From contig BCJJ01000026.1 of the NCBI GenBank assembly GCA_039545355.1, positions 434,001 to 498,000 on the forward strand: DNA of 64,000 bases. Direction: 5' to 3'. Shown here in pieces: positions 1 to 11,398 of this stretch. This DNA comes from Trichosporon coremiiforme. Lineage: Eukaryota > Basidiomycota > Tremellomycetes > Trichosporonales > Trichosporonaceae. A program made the translations under genes and the position numbers. How positions within the stretch are numbered: position 1 is the first letter of the stretch; the number at the start of each line of letters is the position of its first letter. The notes beneath the pieces were generated by a model. The model was given only the letters and a program-made list of their open reading frames with translations, was not told where the DNA came from and did no database searches.

Positions 1-2
1 CA

Positions 3-481
3 GGCTCGGACCCGAAGATCCATCTGGAGAATCTCAAGGAACGTCGGCGGCGGCGCGGGAAACCCCAGCTTGAGAACGTGTCGAAGGTCAACCGTGCTCT
101 GGCGTTTGCGCTCAGCGATCGCGAACGCATGTCCAAGGGCTTCGGCAACTTCATGGCCCTCGTTTCCATCGGTATCGTGCCCATGGGCATGATGACACCA
201 TCGGTGAGTCCCCTCCTACGTCGGCGCTGCTGCCACTAACGCCCTAGCTCGTCGTGTCGTACTGGTTCGCGTCCTTGTCGTTCACGGCACTTCAGACCCT
301 GTCGTTCGCGTACGTGGACAACAAGGCGCTGAAAGACGTCAAAGCTGAGCGCGAGGCTAAGGCGCAGGAGAGTCTTCGGGGCAAACTCAGGGAGAAGGCG
401 ACGATCGACGCGGCGGTGGCCTCAAGGGATAACAAGAAACCTCCGGCATTCAAGAACCTTCTCAAGAGCTCAAGAAAGTGA
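3..481 (+). CDS. C-terminal part of an Oxa1/Cox18-like mitochondrial membrane insertase (5' truncated by window)
   Basis: The window opens inside an exon read from base 3. It ends at a GTGAGT donor at 204; the intron finishes at the CTAACGCCCTAG acceptor (247) and the second exon runs in frame to a TGA at 479-481. The visible 143 residues hold a basic stretch with five arginines in a row, a hydrophobic segment ending MGMMTPSLVVSYWFASLSF, then a charged Lys/Glu/Ala-rich tail. The pattern of a proline, then a hydrophobic run with YW and a Gln a few residues later resembles the last transmembrane helix of the Oxa1/YidC/Cox18 family, which inserts proteins into the mitochondrial inner membrane (Cox18 handles the Cox2 C-tail). 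The family call rests on this short segment only. It could be another polytopic mitochondrial protein. The N-terminus lies outside the window. Confidence 0.5.
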
Positions 482-1291
482 GGCGCTCATCTCTCCGTCT
501 ATCAACACATGCATCATTCTTATCATCGACAAGCTGAGGCAGGCTGTACCCTTGTCCGCCGCGTTCTACTAATGGGGTGTACGCTGTTCGACTGGGCACG
601 GTGGTCGGGCTATTGTGGAAGCCACAGACGTCGCTCAAAGGGCATCAGAGGCCGAGCAAAGCTGCGACCCGATATCCGCGGGGCGGCCTCAAGTGCAACA
701 CTGGTAGGAGTCGGACTCTGTCATGGGTGTCCACACTCTTCCCGATATGACCTCTGCACTTGAAGCCGTGGCCAAGGCTAAAAGCGTGGGTGGAGAAAGT
801 TACTCCTCACCCGACTGTCTTACCTGTGGTCAGTTTTATCTAACCCCATTCACTGCAGTCGCAGAGGTACATGGGCTCTGCTCTCCCTCTAGCCCCGTCA
901 TCCTCCTAGGACTTCTGCTCTTCAAGTGCAGAGTACCTTCATGAGGTTATTCCGCCTATACTCACTGGAGTGATCTGCAGAGGCTGTGTAAGGGCCACAA
1001 CATAAACCGCAGCGATGGCGATCCAAGAGCCAGGAACCGGTTCTCGATGGTAGTTGTCAGCTGACTGCAGCAGAATGCTCATGGTCCGCACAGCGCAACG
1101 TGCAGCTCCGCGCTCTTCCCTTTGTGGGTGGCAAAGTCTCTACTGATGTGACGGAAGAGGTTATTACGTATAGACTGTCGCAGATGTCCGGGTGACCGGA
1201 CGTCATCGTACCGAAGCCCATACCACCGCGCACGGGAAATCGTGACTGAGCTTCTGCACTCTCCTCTCATGCGGCGACAGTCAAAGCGATC
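482..1291. other. Intergenic, no gene seen
   Basis: About 800 bases between the insertase-like gene and the GFA gene. Short open frames exist on both strands but none has splice signals, conserved-looking motifs or sensible codon use. It presumably holds the 3' UTR of the upstream gene and the promoter of the downstream one. Confidence 0.5.
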
Positions 1292-1845
1292 ATGATCGTC
1301 AAGTGCAATTGCGAAAAGGTCGCCATCGCTATTCCAGAACCTGCGGAGCTACCCGAGCTCCAGATCTGCCGTGAGTATTGCACCGCCCTTCCGCGAATGG
1401 GCCGTGATCCCCCTATCCTTTCCTCCATCGCGGCTTCCATAAGCGTCGGCTCCGTATCAGCTTCTGCCCCGATACGTCCCGCGACGCCACTGCCGGGCCA
1501 TGGCTGAACGCTTGGCTGACCGCAGACTGCGTCGACTGCCGCAAGTTCACGGGCGGCCTCGGTGCTTACCTGATCCACGTTCCGTCATCTGTGGTCCAGG
1601 TCCAGGGCGAGGTGAGGGAGCACTCCCTCTTTGGCTATGGGGGGCGTAAGGCGCGGCGGTTCTGGTGCCCGTCCTGTGGGTGTTCGCTGTTCGACCGAAA
1701 CCAGCAGGGGGACTACTATGTCATGGCTGGCTTGTTGCCCCCGGGCAGCGTGCCCAGGCCAGGTAACGAGATCTGGTGCAAGGACATGGAGAAGTGGGAG
1801 CACTTGTACGTCCCCGGCAACTCTCACCAGACGCAGGCAGAGTAG
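1292..1845 (+). CDS. GFA/CENP-V-domain zinc protein (glutathione-dependent formaldehyde-activating enzyme-like)
   Basis: Two exons, 1292-1370 and 1526-1845, joined across an intron with a GTGAGT donor and CTGACCGCAG acceptor; the product is 132 aa. The codon split by the intron restores CHCVDCRKFTGG (from about residue 26), the core zinc-binding motif of the GFA (Mss4-like) fold. The other expected cysteines are present: KCNC at residues 4-7 and CPSCGC at about 74-79. Family members include bacterial S-hydroxymethylglutathione synthase-like proteins and many fungal paralogues of unknown substrate, so a formaldehyde role is not shown. The length is typical for a single GFA domain. The ATG at 1292 is the first one that puts the first CxC motif at the N-terminus. 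It converges on the coiled-coil gene on the other strand, with about 100 bases between them. Confidence 0.8.
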
Positions 1846-1944
1846 ATTAGGTGCATGCTATACTGGCTAGATGTACAGTAGACTATAAGATACAACTGAC
1901 TGTCATGATGTCGTAACCAGAGTGTGTAGAGGCGTGGAGTAGGT

Positions 1945-3187
1945 TCAGTGCTTCGAATACGCCGGGGGCGGGGCGTCGTCGGTCGGTCCGCGCCAGTCGA
2001 TCGGCCCCATCAGGTCTCCTCCCTCGGCCACCACACTCTCTCCGTCCTGGAGGGCAAGACGGTTGATCTCCTGCTCGTCAATCTCTCCGCCTAAACCCAT
2101 CTCTGCCGCCTTGTTCAGGAGAATCCTCGCGTGCATCTGCTCCAGCTTGCGCTTCAATACCTTGACCTGGATGTTGAGTTCCTTGACGCCCTGAGCCATT
2201 TCGTTCTCATCTTGCTTTGCAATGTCCCACTGTCGGTGCATGTGGACGATGAGGTCTTTGCAGTACGCCTTGCGCTCCGTGTATCCACGGCGGAAGAGGT
2301 TGGCAAAGTCTCCTGTCTCGAGGAAGCTGAAGCTGGGCATATCGGTAGGGTACAAGGTCACGGAGGGCTTCAGGCGGTGAATCGTCTTCTCCATCTTTCG
2401 CGCCCGCTCGTAGGCGTCCTCGGCCTTCCGGGCATGCCTGCGCTGGTGGTCCGAGCTGGCTCGCATCGCCTTCTTGAACTGCCGCGCGGAGCGCTCCGCC
2501 TCGTCCAGCATGTCGGGGAACATGCGCAGCGCCTTTCGCTCAATGTCGAGCTTTTCTGCAAACTCGACGCCGTGCGCCGCCACCACGTCGATGCGGTCGC
2601 GCAGCTCCATCTCCTGCCGGTACTCGTTGTGGACGCCTGCGAACACGGCCGAGTGGATCGCCTTCACTTCCGCATCGAGCTGGCGGTGGTTCTCTGCCTC
2701 GAGCTCGTAGCGCTCTATGTCGGCTTCGAGGGAGTCGATGCGTGCCTCGGTCTCCTCCACAGCGCGCTTGTACTCCTCTCCCTGCCAGAAGGCGTGCTGG
2801 TGCTCCTCCTCCTTCTGCTTGCTCTCCACGTCCCTGTCGGCATAGACCTGGTCCGTGTTGACCGGGTGCCGTAGTTTGACGAAGAACCTTGTGCTTCGGC
2901 TCGGCGTCTCGAGTTCCTTCCATTGTCGAAACAGGTCCTGCCTTCTAGTCAGCGACGTTGGTGGCCAAAACTCACTGCTTGAAGTCCCACTGCCGATGCG
3001 TCTGCTGCTGCTTCTTCAGCTCCGCCTGAGCCTTCTCGCGCTCGGACTTGCACTGCGCGAGTGCGTCGTGTGCGTGTTCGAGGCTCTCGGCCTCAGTCCA
3101 TACAGCCTTATGTCGCTGGGCGTGCAGCTCCATCCGCTGCTGCAGAGGTATTCCAGACATGTCGCTGCAGAGTGTCAAGTCGTTCAT
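1945..3187 (-). CDS. Coiled-coil protein of unknown function
   Basis: Two exons on the minus strand, 3187-2976 and about 2941-1945, give about 402 aa. I do not recognise the family. The sequence is dominated by charged heptad-like runs rich in Glu, Lys, Arg, Gln and Ala through most of its length, with no signal peptide or membrane segment. A break at about two thirds (PTDMPSFSFLETGDFANLF) separates two coiled regions, and the last 60 residues are acidic and Pro-rich, ending PPPAYSKH. The donor is a clean GTGAGT. The acceptor is ambiguous: the CAG at 2940-2938 would break the frame, while AAG ending at 2942 or TAG ending at 2945 keeps it; AAG fits the branch-site spacing better. The start is either the ATG at 3187 or the in-frame ATG at 3160. 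The coding call is firm, the function unknown. Confidence 0.7.
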
Positions 3188-5697
3188 GATGTAAGTGGAG
3201 ATGTGGTGGATATGTAGAGCAACGATGTTGGCGATGCACGTCTTTATGAGCTTTTTCCGGAGGGCTGGTCTCCTAGGATCATTCCATGAAACACAGCGGC
3301 ATAGCTGCTGCCGGACTGCACGCCATCCACTGCGAAACCCGGAGCAGGCCGAGCATGTGATACACGCAACGGACCAGTGTAGCGGAGGCGAGTCACAGTA
3401 ACCGGTCAACTGATATGGCTGACGACATGGTCGCTTGGCCAGGATGGCAACACTCCGACTCGGCCAGGCACGGTTCCGTACCTGCTCCGTCGTGTCGGTG
3501 CCACTCGCGCAGGTCGGCTGCCTCGCTAACGGCAACTCTGTTGATCCATTCCTGCACCGCTTTCGCTGCCTCAAGCAGCTCGTCTCGTTCTTATCAATGG
3601 CCGTTACTCAGCCGGGGCGCCAGATCGCTACGCCAAGACCTTGGCATCGCCTCTGCACAGGAGAGAGCCGACGGAACCGTGTTAGCCGGCTAAGGAGGGA
3701 TCGACGTCGGGGTTCGTCGACGCAGACGTCGAGGACACCACACCACGTGTTTATCACCAATGGAGCGGGGTGTCTGCTGATGAGAGCATCGTATTATACC
3801 AGGCGTCAGCAGGTATAGAGGCGCTCAAGGAGCCAGGACAGTGCGCGTTGTCAGATATGCAGACGGGTCTGGCCTGCATTCTGGTGGCTAAGTGACGCGC
3901 GGCTTTGTCGTATGTGAGTCGAGCTCCCACTCAATGCTTCCATGCGTTTACCATCCTATCCTCACGGCGTTGATATTCTAAGCTGTAAGCATGCCTTGGC
4001 TCGCATGACTTAGCATGCCACAGACCGATCTGCATATCTACAATCGGGGAGATCGAAGAGACCGTGTTCCATGCATGGCACGCGGAGGTGCAGGAGGACA
4101 GAGGAGGTGACGAGACGACACGATACCGGCGCACCGGCACCGGATTCTGCGCAGTCGCCTGAGGGCGCTTGGCCATCTAAGAATATCCCCACCCTGTTGC
4201 GCCCTAGTCCAGGCTGGCGCCGGTGTGCCAGCCGGAGGGCGACGGGCGTCGATCTCTGCGCCCCTGTTGCTTCGCTTTCTCACTCTAGAGCATCGCGTGC
4301 ATGCGTGAGGCCAGCGATCTGGAAGGGAAGGGGGCGTGCAAGGGTCAAACGTTGCGCAAGAGGCGCGCCCTACGTGATTGGCGGGAGAGCCCTCGCACGA
4401 CGCGAAAACAGCTGCGAAAATACAAGATTGAAGGCACAAGGGCGCTGTTAAAGCGAAGCTCTGCTTCGCTCAGCTGCATGCTACGGGGTACTGGGTATCC
4501 GGACAGCTTGATTCTCGAGCAGCGAGCCAGGATCTGTGCATGTACGTTCCGTCTGCTGCATCGGTCGAAGCGATAAACACAATGTGCAGCCACCTCGCCA
4601 TCTCTCAGTCAAATCATTAGGAAAGGGCGTATTAGCAAGGCGAGAAAGCACATTAAAACGCGTTGCAATTATGGGCCAGGGCACTACGAGGGTGCAGTGC
4701 CACGTGAGGGCGCCGCGATGATGGCACTTCACCCCAGCGGAGGTAAAGTCTAACCCTGAGGCTGATCGAGGCCTCAGTACCTGGTGGTGGTGCCTCGCCG
4801 GCTGTGCGTGCGCTCCTCGTTCCCAGCCTCAGGCCCATAGGCCCACTGTATTGACTGCAAACGATTTGGCTTCCCACCGTACGAGAGACAAGAGATGCAC
4901 AGCAGTCAACACTCCTGCGTGATCCTGCGATCCGGAGCAGTGGCACTGGAAAGGGAAGTGAGGAAGGAGCCCTAGACCCCTCGTCCTGCACCCGGCACCC
5001 ACCAAAAACACGCTGGTTGCCGTCCCACAGTCCCACACCACTCTCATTCACAGCTTGCTCCTCCCTGATCTCCAAGTCTCCCCCTGCCGTGCTTGGCCTG
5101 ATCCTCGCGACAAAAATACACGTTCACTGTGTGCAGTGTGCATCCCCTCACCACTTCATTCACCAGCCTCTCGTTATCTCTTTTTCCTCACCCACACCCC
5201 CCTTGCATTCGCTCCTCCACGCATCGCCCGCCCCCCTTCTCACTCGCCCGTTCCTTCCGCTCGCTCCGGACACTTGACTCACCCAGTCTCCGAAAAACTC
5301 CCCTTCCTCTCCTGTCAATCCCGCACTAGGGAAGTGGTTTAGCGTCTGCTGTTCCCACATCCCTATTCCACGGCCGCACGCCTGCCGCTCAAAGCATCAA
5401 CACGGTCCAGCCTCCGTTTCGATACCTTGGCAGTCGATCGCATTTCGCATCGTCTACGTGCACTCGTCGACTTCGGTACTAAGGTCTGAAGACACCACCG
5501 CTGCACGCCTTCTGAGCAGGAAGAGTTCAGAGCTCAACTGGTCGCCGATTCCAAGACAACAAGCCTATCCTTACTCTCGGAAAGGCAAGTAGTGGGCCCT
5601 TACGCCTGACGGTCTCGGTCACGCACGCTTCCACCTCCTCCCCTGCCCTTATCCGCACCGCTCTTCACTTTCCTATCCCTTTTCCTTTCGATACCAC
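3188..5697. other. Long intergenic region with pyrimidine-rich leader of the tetraspanin gene
   Basis: About 2.5 kb without a convincing gene on either strand. The open frames are short, overlap antisense to one another, and lack splice-linked continuation. From about 5030 to 5340 the plus strand becomes strongly C/T-rich, which is typical of fungal promoters and leaders and fits the downstream tetraspanin gene. I see no repeats or RNA gene. Confidence 0.5.
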
Positions 5698-7503
5698 ATG
5701 CCATCCAAGGCAAAGACCAAGCTCGCGAACCTCGCCCATCGCGCCGGCGGTCGCCCCGACAATCGTCCCCCTTCCGACGAGCTCACCTCGACTTCCTTCG
5801 AGGACGACCGCTACCGCAATCGCACTCCCTCTCCGGAGTCGTCTTACGATCACCACATGGGTTACACCCAGCAGCCCGCCGAGGTGCAGTACACCGATGA
5901 CCTCCTGATCCCGCCCAATCTCCCCTTCTCTGAGGTCACCGGTGGACAGTACCAGGACAACGGAACCCCGAGCAACGGTGGCAGCCGCAACACGTCCTTC
6001 ACCGACCTGACTGAGCTCCGCAGCAACAGCAAGTCTAACCGCCCGCCGTCGCTCTCGATCAACTATGTTCCCACCAAGTTCTCCAAGCTCCACACCCAGG
6101 GTGAATGGGCGCATCGCCGTGCGAAGCAGGGTGGTGGTCGTGACGCTTTCTCGGCCGGCGCTTCCCGTATGGGTGAGCCGGGAACTGTGGACGACGACGA
6201 GGGACTCGTCTTTGAGCTCGGCAAGGGCGGATTGAAGCCGAAGCGCAAGCACAAGCTCCGCTGGAACCGCTTCAAGTGGATCCTCTTCGTGGCTAACTGG
6301 GTTGTGAGTATTTACGGCTGCTGTGCTGCAGCGAACGCGCGCAGCGGTTCCGGTCGTGAGACAATGGCAGGGCGCTTCGGGCGCACCGCGCACTGTCTCA
6401 CACATATCCGCAGCTGCGATGAAGATCATTACTGACCGCACAGCTCATTATTTACGCGATGGGCACGCTGATCTGCTGCATTCTGGTCTGGATCAATGTT
6501 TTCTACCAGTCCGATGTTGTCCGCGTCGGTAACCGCACTGAACTCATTCGTACGTGTCACGGCAACACTTCGAGTTTCAGTACTAATATCCGCAGTGTCT
6601 ACTATTGCCGCCTGTCTCTCTGTGTTCACTGCTCTGCTTGGATTCTCTGGACTTTTCCTCAACAGCCGTCCCTTCCTGGCTGTCTACGTTATTCTCCTCT
6701 GGGTCTGTCTCGCGTTCATCGTCGCTCCTGGTTACATCACCTACAAGCGCCACACCTTCAACCTTGAGGGAAAAATCAACCAGCAGTGGTCGCAATCGCT
6801 TGGCACTGTCGGTCGTCTGCGTATCCAGGACGCTCTTCGCTGCTGCGGTTACTTCTCTCCTGCGTCGGAGGCGACCGTGTCGCCTCTCTGTTACCCCCGC
6901 TCCGTTGAGGACGGCTGCAAGAACAAGTACCTCAAGCTTGAGCGTAACGTCACCCGCACCTGGTACACCATCTCCTTCTCGCTCGTTCCGGCGCACATTC
7001 TGATCATCCTCGCTGGCCTCTTGTGCTCCAACCACGTCACGTACCGCTTCGGCAAAGGTCTCACTCCCAAGCGTTACCGTCTCGACCTGGACTCGATGGC
7101 TATCATCATGAACGACTACGCTTCGCAGATCGCTACCCAGTACGGCCCCGGTGTTGCCCAGGATGCGCTGGAACGCTCTTCGCTTCACTTAAACTCGCCT
7201 GCCGGATCTCGCCGTGGTTCGTTCGCTGAGACTTCGTCGCTCGGCCACGGCCTCACGAACCCCGTCTCGCGTCACCACACGAACAGCCCTAGCTTCCGCA
7301 ACAACAACAACAACAATCAGTATGAGTCGCCGTTCGACGATGGAAGCGACTCGATCCACGGTTCCGAGCAGGGCCACCGCACCGGTGGCTCCTCCTTGGG
7401 CCACCACGCTGTCACTGCGCAGTACGATGCCAACGGCGGCTATAGTGTAGTCCAGCAAGGCCCGCAGTACAACTCCTACAACAACCAGCAGCACGGGTAC
7501 TAA
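5698..7503 (+). CDS. TSP2: Tetraspanin, Tsp2 type
   Basis: Three exons (5698-6303, 6444-6549, 6596-7503) encode 539 aa. A cytosolic, Ser/Asn-rich N-terminus of about 190 residues precedes four membrane segments: about 193-222 (spanning intron 1), 240-258, 263-283 and 360-380. The large loop between segments 3 and 4 carries the tetraspanin CCG signature at residues 320-322 plus further cysteines (SPLCYP, EDGCKN), giving the disulfide pattern of the family. A long disordered C-terminus rich in Asn, Gln, Ser, His and Gly follows, with five consecutive Asn. Fungal Tsp2 proteins are basidiomycete plasma-membrane organisers linked to cell wall and membrane integrity in Cryptococcus; that role is transferred, not shown here. 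Intron 1 is 140 nt, long for this window. The long N- and C-terminal tails explain the size above the usual 220-300 aa. Confidence 0.85.
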
Positions 7504-8143
7504 GTGCTGGGCTGCTGACTCGGAACCGGAAGCCGATGACAGCGCGCTCGCCGATGATCCTGCTTTGATAGGGTCAGTGAAGCGGACGCCTTCGGTCTTC
7601 GCACGCCCTTTATATGCCTGCAACGTCTCTCCCACTGCTTTCCTCACGTACATTTTACCCTTACCCTTCCCCCAAACCTCATCCTACCCCTACACCAACC
7701 GATCACAAATCAAACCCGCTCTTTCCTTTTCTGTCAAAGGGCTGTAACATTGGACAATGACTAGACACGTCTGATAGCAAAATGCATCGATGACCCGGAC
7801 TTAGAACGCCGTGTTTGATAGCGAGGCCGATGGGCTTAGTGATGAGCGCGCGGGGCGCTTGCATTGGATCGGATGATGGTTCTGCCGGGTACGGTGTCGC
7901 GAAATGGTCACGGGCATCGCCGACGGCCACTGAGGGAGAGGCAGTCGCCTGACTAAGCCCGCGCGCTCGGAGACTACCCCATGACGTCGGTTATGTTGAT
8001 TGCATGGATTCCCAGAGACGTTTCTAGGCGTGAGAGTAACCGATACATATAAAGCACCAGACTTGACTGAGAAGATCCCACAGACAGCAGGACAGATCGT
8101 TCTTATCCGCAAACACCGCAGTACAGCACTCAAAGTCATCAAC
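7504..8143. other. Intergenic, 3' region of the tetraspanin gene and promoter of the MDR gene
   Basis: Nothing coding seen. A TATA-like element (8048-8053) lies about 95 bases before the next start codon. Confidence 0.5.
8048..8053 (+). promoter_or_regulatory. TATA-like box of the MDR gene
   Basis: TATAAA sits about 90 bases upstream of the ATG at 8144, a plausible distance for a fungal core promoter with a short leader. It is a short motif without other support. Confidence 0.4.
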
Positions 8144-9312
8144 ATGTCCGACGGTCCCCCCGAGAAGATTCAGGCCCTCGTCGCTGACGGTAAGGGCGGA
8201 GCCTCCGTCCAGTCCGTTCCCCTCCCGAAGCTCAAGGAGGGCGAGATTCTCGTCAAGGTCGACTACGTTGCTCTCGTGAGTGCTCAGTGATGTTCTTGTC
8301 TCGTGCCTACGGGCACTGGCATTCTGTAGCGGCTAAACCTTATGCCCACCTTGACGTCCGCTGACCGCAGAACCCGACCGACTGGAAGCACATTGTGTAC
8401 GCCTCTCCCGCGGGCTCTATCTCGGGCTGTGACTTCAGCGGAACTGTTGTCGCTGCCTCGCCGTCGTCGCGCGACCATGTCAAGGTCGGCCAGCGTGTCG
8501 CCGGAGACGTTTACGGCGGCAAGTTCCCAGACCAGGGTTCGTTCGCTCAGTACCTCGTGACCAGGCCTGAAATGTGCTGGCGTGTGCCCGATAACGTCAA
8601 GTCTGACCAGGCTGCGTCCTACGGTGTGCCGCTGTTCACCGCGTTCCAGGCCCTGCAGTACTCGCAGAAGGCGCCCTGGCCCCCCGTCCGCGAGAACCCC
8701 GACAGCCCCGAATGGATCGTGATCTACGGCGGCTCGTCCGGCGTCGGTATGCAGGCGGTCCAACTCGCCAAGGCGCTCGGCTACAAGGTCGCCTCCACTG
8801 CGTCCAAGCACAACTTTGACCTCGTCAAGAAGTATGGCGCGGACGAGGTGTTCGACTACCACGACGGCGACAAGGCGGTCGAGGCCATCAGGAAGGCCAC
8901 GGGCGGCGGCGTCACGCGCGCCCTGGACTGCATCTCGCTCGCGGACACGGCCACCTTCACGGCCAAGTGCTTCAAGGAGCAGGGCGGCCAGGCCAACTTC
9001 CTCCTCGCCATCCCCCAGGAGGTTCAGGCCAAGTTCCCCAACATTAAGTTTGTCACGACCATGCTCTACGGCGCCTACGGTATCCCCTACTCCATGGGTC
9101 CTCGTGACGGAAAGCAGATTCAGGTCCCCGCCGACCCCGCTCTTCACAAGTGGTTCCAGGAGCTCATGGCCAAGACACCTGGTTACATCGACGAGGGCCT
9201 GTTCAAGCCTCCTCCCTTCAAGGTTCGCAACGGTCTTGAGAACATCAACGCCGGCCTGAAGGAGATGCAGGACGGCAAGGTCTCGGGAGAGAGGCTGGTG
9301 TACAAGATCTAG
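8144..9312 (+). CDS. Zinc-independent MDR oxidoreductase (enoyl-reductase/ToxD-like)
   Basis: Two exons, 8144-8275 and 8371-9312, separated by a 95-nt intron, encode 357 aa. The layout is that of medium-chain dehydrogenase/reductases: an N-terminal GroES-like domain (EGEILVKVDYVAL, NPTDWKH, GCDFSGTVV), then a Rossmann domain with the nucleotide-binding glycine motif GGSSGVG at about 164-170 and an acidic/loop region YHDGD. The cysteine cluster and catalytic His/Glu zinc ligands of true alcohol dehydrogenases are missing, so this is a quinone- or enoyl-reductase-like member using NAD(P)H. The NPTDWKH motif is typical of fungal trans-enoyl-reductase-like proteins, many of which are stand-alone and uncharacterised. 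No biosynthetic cluster surrounds it, so a housekeeping detoxification role is more likely, though this is inference. Confidence 0.8.
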
Positions 9313-9529
9313 AGCGTTAGAACTTTAGTAGTTAAAATGACAGTAAATGCAAGCAGTTTCGAGATCAGTCGGGCCGTCGCAGTTTTCCGTCGCTAATCGT
9401 TAATGAGGGCTGTGTCATCGTCAACGTCTCTGTTAGTACCTTTGGGCCATGGACATATTCGTCAGTGTGCCAGTGAACTGCTTACTCGTACATCTATGTG
9501 ACACTGTTCTAGCTGTGAGATAAATGGGC

Positions 9530-10047
9530 TCACTTGACCTCCTCGCCGCCGCCGGCCCCGGCACCACCCTTGAGTTCAATACCCTTGCGGCCGCCTCCCT
9601 CCTCGCGAGCGCGGCCCGCAATGGACTCCAGCTCCTCGTCGGTCGGAAGCACCTCATCAGGATCCGGCGCAAACTCGGCCATCGTACGGAGTACGAGGTC
9701 AACGCTGGACAGGAACGAGTTGGACGCCAGGCGGAGAGGGCGCACCGATGCCGCTCGGAACGAGCTAATGTTAGCTGAGATTCTTCCACCGAGATAAGCT
9801 ATGATCGCATTACTCACACGACAAGAACGTCGCCATCGACGGTTGTCCGTCGCTCAACGAGCTCAAGATTCGGCTCGCGGTCGACATCGAGCGAGCGCTT
9901 GGCAATGGCGGCGTGCTGCGCGTTCATGAACGGGATTCGGAGCTCACTGCTGTCAGCTGATCATATCAAGTCCAGCACTTACACGCTGTGCGAGAGCTCC
10001 GGCGGGGGCAGCTCCTCTTGCACAAACTGCTTCTTTGGCGGCGCCAT
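9530..10047 (-). CDS. PCC1: KEOPS/EKC complex subunit Pcc1
   Basis: Three minus-strand exons (10047-9983, 9946-9818, 9764-9530) encode 142 aa. The middle part matches the Pcc1/LAGE3 family: LRIPF near the start, a run of alternating residues in REPNLELVERRTTVDGDVL, then LRLASNSFLSSVDLVLRTM, the conserved C-terminal helix. Pcc1 is the dimerising subunit of the KEOPS complex, which makes N6-threonylcarbamoyladenosine at A37 of ANN-decoding tRNAs and affects telomeres and transcription. Compared with the roughly 85-100 aa core family it has a C-terminal extension of about 50 residues, acidic then Gly-rich (GGAGAGGGEEVK). Its start codon is 270 bases from that of UBC12 on the opposite strand, so the two probably share a promoter. 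Confidence 0.85.
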
Positions 10048-10317
10048 GTCGTTGTTGTTGTATGCGGGGAAGACAAGGCGGAGGTATCAAAATATTGGCA
10101 GCGCACGGTGGAGGAAGGTCTGGTGGAGGCCGCGGCGCCCTGGCTGATGCTCGGATGACTCAGTCCGTACATGCGGTGGTGTTCCTAGAGGTGGGTCCGA
10201 TCGCGCTTTCGACATCCGATCTTTCACTCGTTGACACTTTCGTTTGCTCACTGTCGCTACCTCGACACCACCTACACGCACCCGACGGGCAGTACCACCG
10301 CATAGACCTTCCGCAGC

Positions 10318-11324
10318 ATGATCAAAGTAAGTCTGCGCCGCCCAGCCGAGAGACAGAGCTGACCCAGTTCCCCTCTCGCCACCGACATCTTCAATTCTTA
10401 CGACCTTCCCCGCACGCCACCTGCTCCGCTGCCTGTGAACTACGCACATGTCCATTGACGTCTTTGGCCTCCCCAATGTCCTCCCGGCGCCTCCGCACGT
10501 TGTACTCCGCCGCGCACGGCGCCCGGACCGCTTGCGCCCCGTCTTGCTGCTGCCACGATCGCTCTTCCAACTCTGCCGACTTGTGATGGACGCCGGATGA
10601 TGTCAACAGATCTGGTCGCTGAAGCAGAACCAGGAGGCGGCGGCTAAGAAGAAGCCGAAGACGACCCCGGCACAGCTCCGCGTCCAGAAGGACCTCACTG
10701 AGCTCGACCTCCCAGACACGATGAAGATCGAGTTCCCGGACCCCGCCGACGTGCTCAACTTCAACCTCACGATCAACCCCGACGAGGGTAAGCTTGAGTT
10801 CCCCGCATGCTTAAGCTGACATCAATAGGTCAGTACAAGGGCGGTTCGTTCAAGTTCACCGTCGCCATCAACCCCAACTACCCTCACGAGCCGCCCAAGG
10901 TTCGCTGCGTCCCGAAGGTGAGCGGTCAGATCTATGGCCGAGCTGACAACAGATCTACCACCCGAACCTCGACCTTGAGGGAAACGTCTGCCTGTGAGTT
11001 TACATAAGGCGTTTTCAAACTGACTGGCAGGAACATTCTGCGTGAAGACTGGAAGCCTGTCCTGAACCTCTCGTCTGTGTGCTACGGATTGCAGCTGCTG
11101 TTCCTCGCGCCCAACCCCGACGATCCTCTGAACAAGGGTGAGTGCAGTTGACGTGTCAGGGGCACAGTGCGCGCATCAGCTCCTCGCCAGGGAGATCTCA
11201 GCTAACATCAGACGCTGCCGAGGACCTGCGCCGGGACCACGTCCAGTTCCAGAACAACGTGAAGCGGGCCATGGGTGGCGGCTCCGTGGGCGGCGTCACG
11301 TTCGATAGGGTGTTGATCAAGTAA
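10318..11324 (+). CDS. UBC12: NEDD8-conjugating enzyme Ubc12
   Basis: Six exons (10318-10326, 10610-10787, 10829-10917, 10953-10993, 11031-11137, 11212-11324) give 178 aa. The first exon codes only for Met-Ile-Lys and is followed by a 283-nt intron. The family hallmarks are all visible: the N-terminal extension starting [11 protein letters not shown], which in Ubc12 docks on the NEDD8 E1; [10 protein letters not shown]; the HPN-type motif [16 protein letters not shown] with the catalytic cysteine at about residue 105; and the C-terminal [14 protein letters not shown]. Ubc12 accepts Rub1/NEDD8 from Ula1-Uba3 and transfers it to cullins, activating SCF-type ubiquitin ligases. Length agrees with human UBE2M (183 aa). 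It converges with TAM41, with less than 80 bases between the stop codons. Confidence 0.95.
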
Positions 11325-11398
11325 CTGTATAATAATGCACGCGATGCTATCTATGCTATATATAAATGAGGTAACTGTGGAGTATTGTGCCCATTGTT

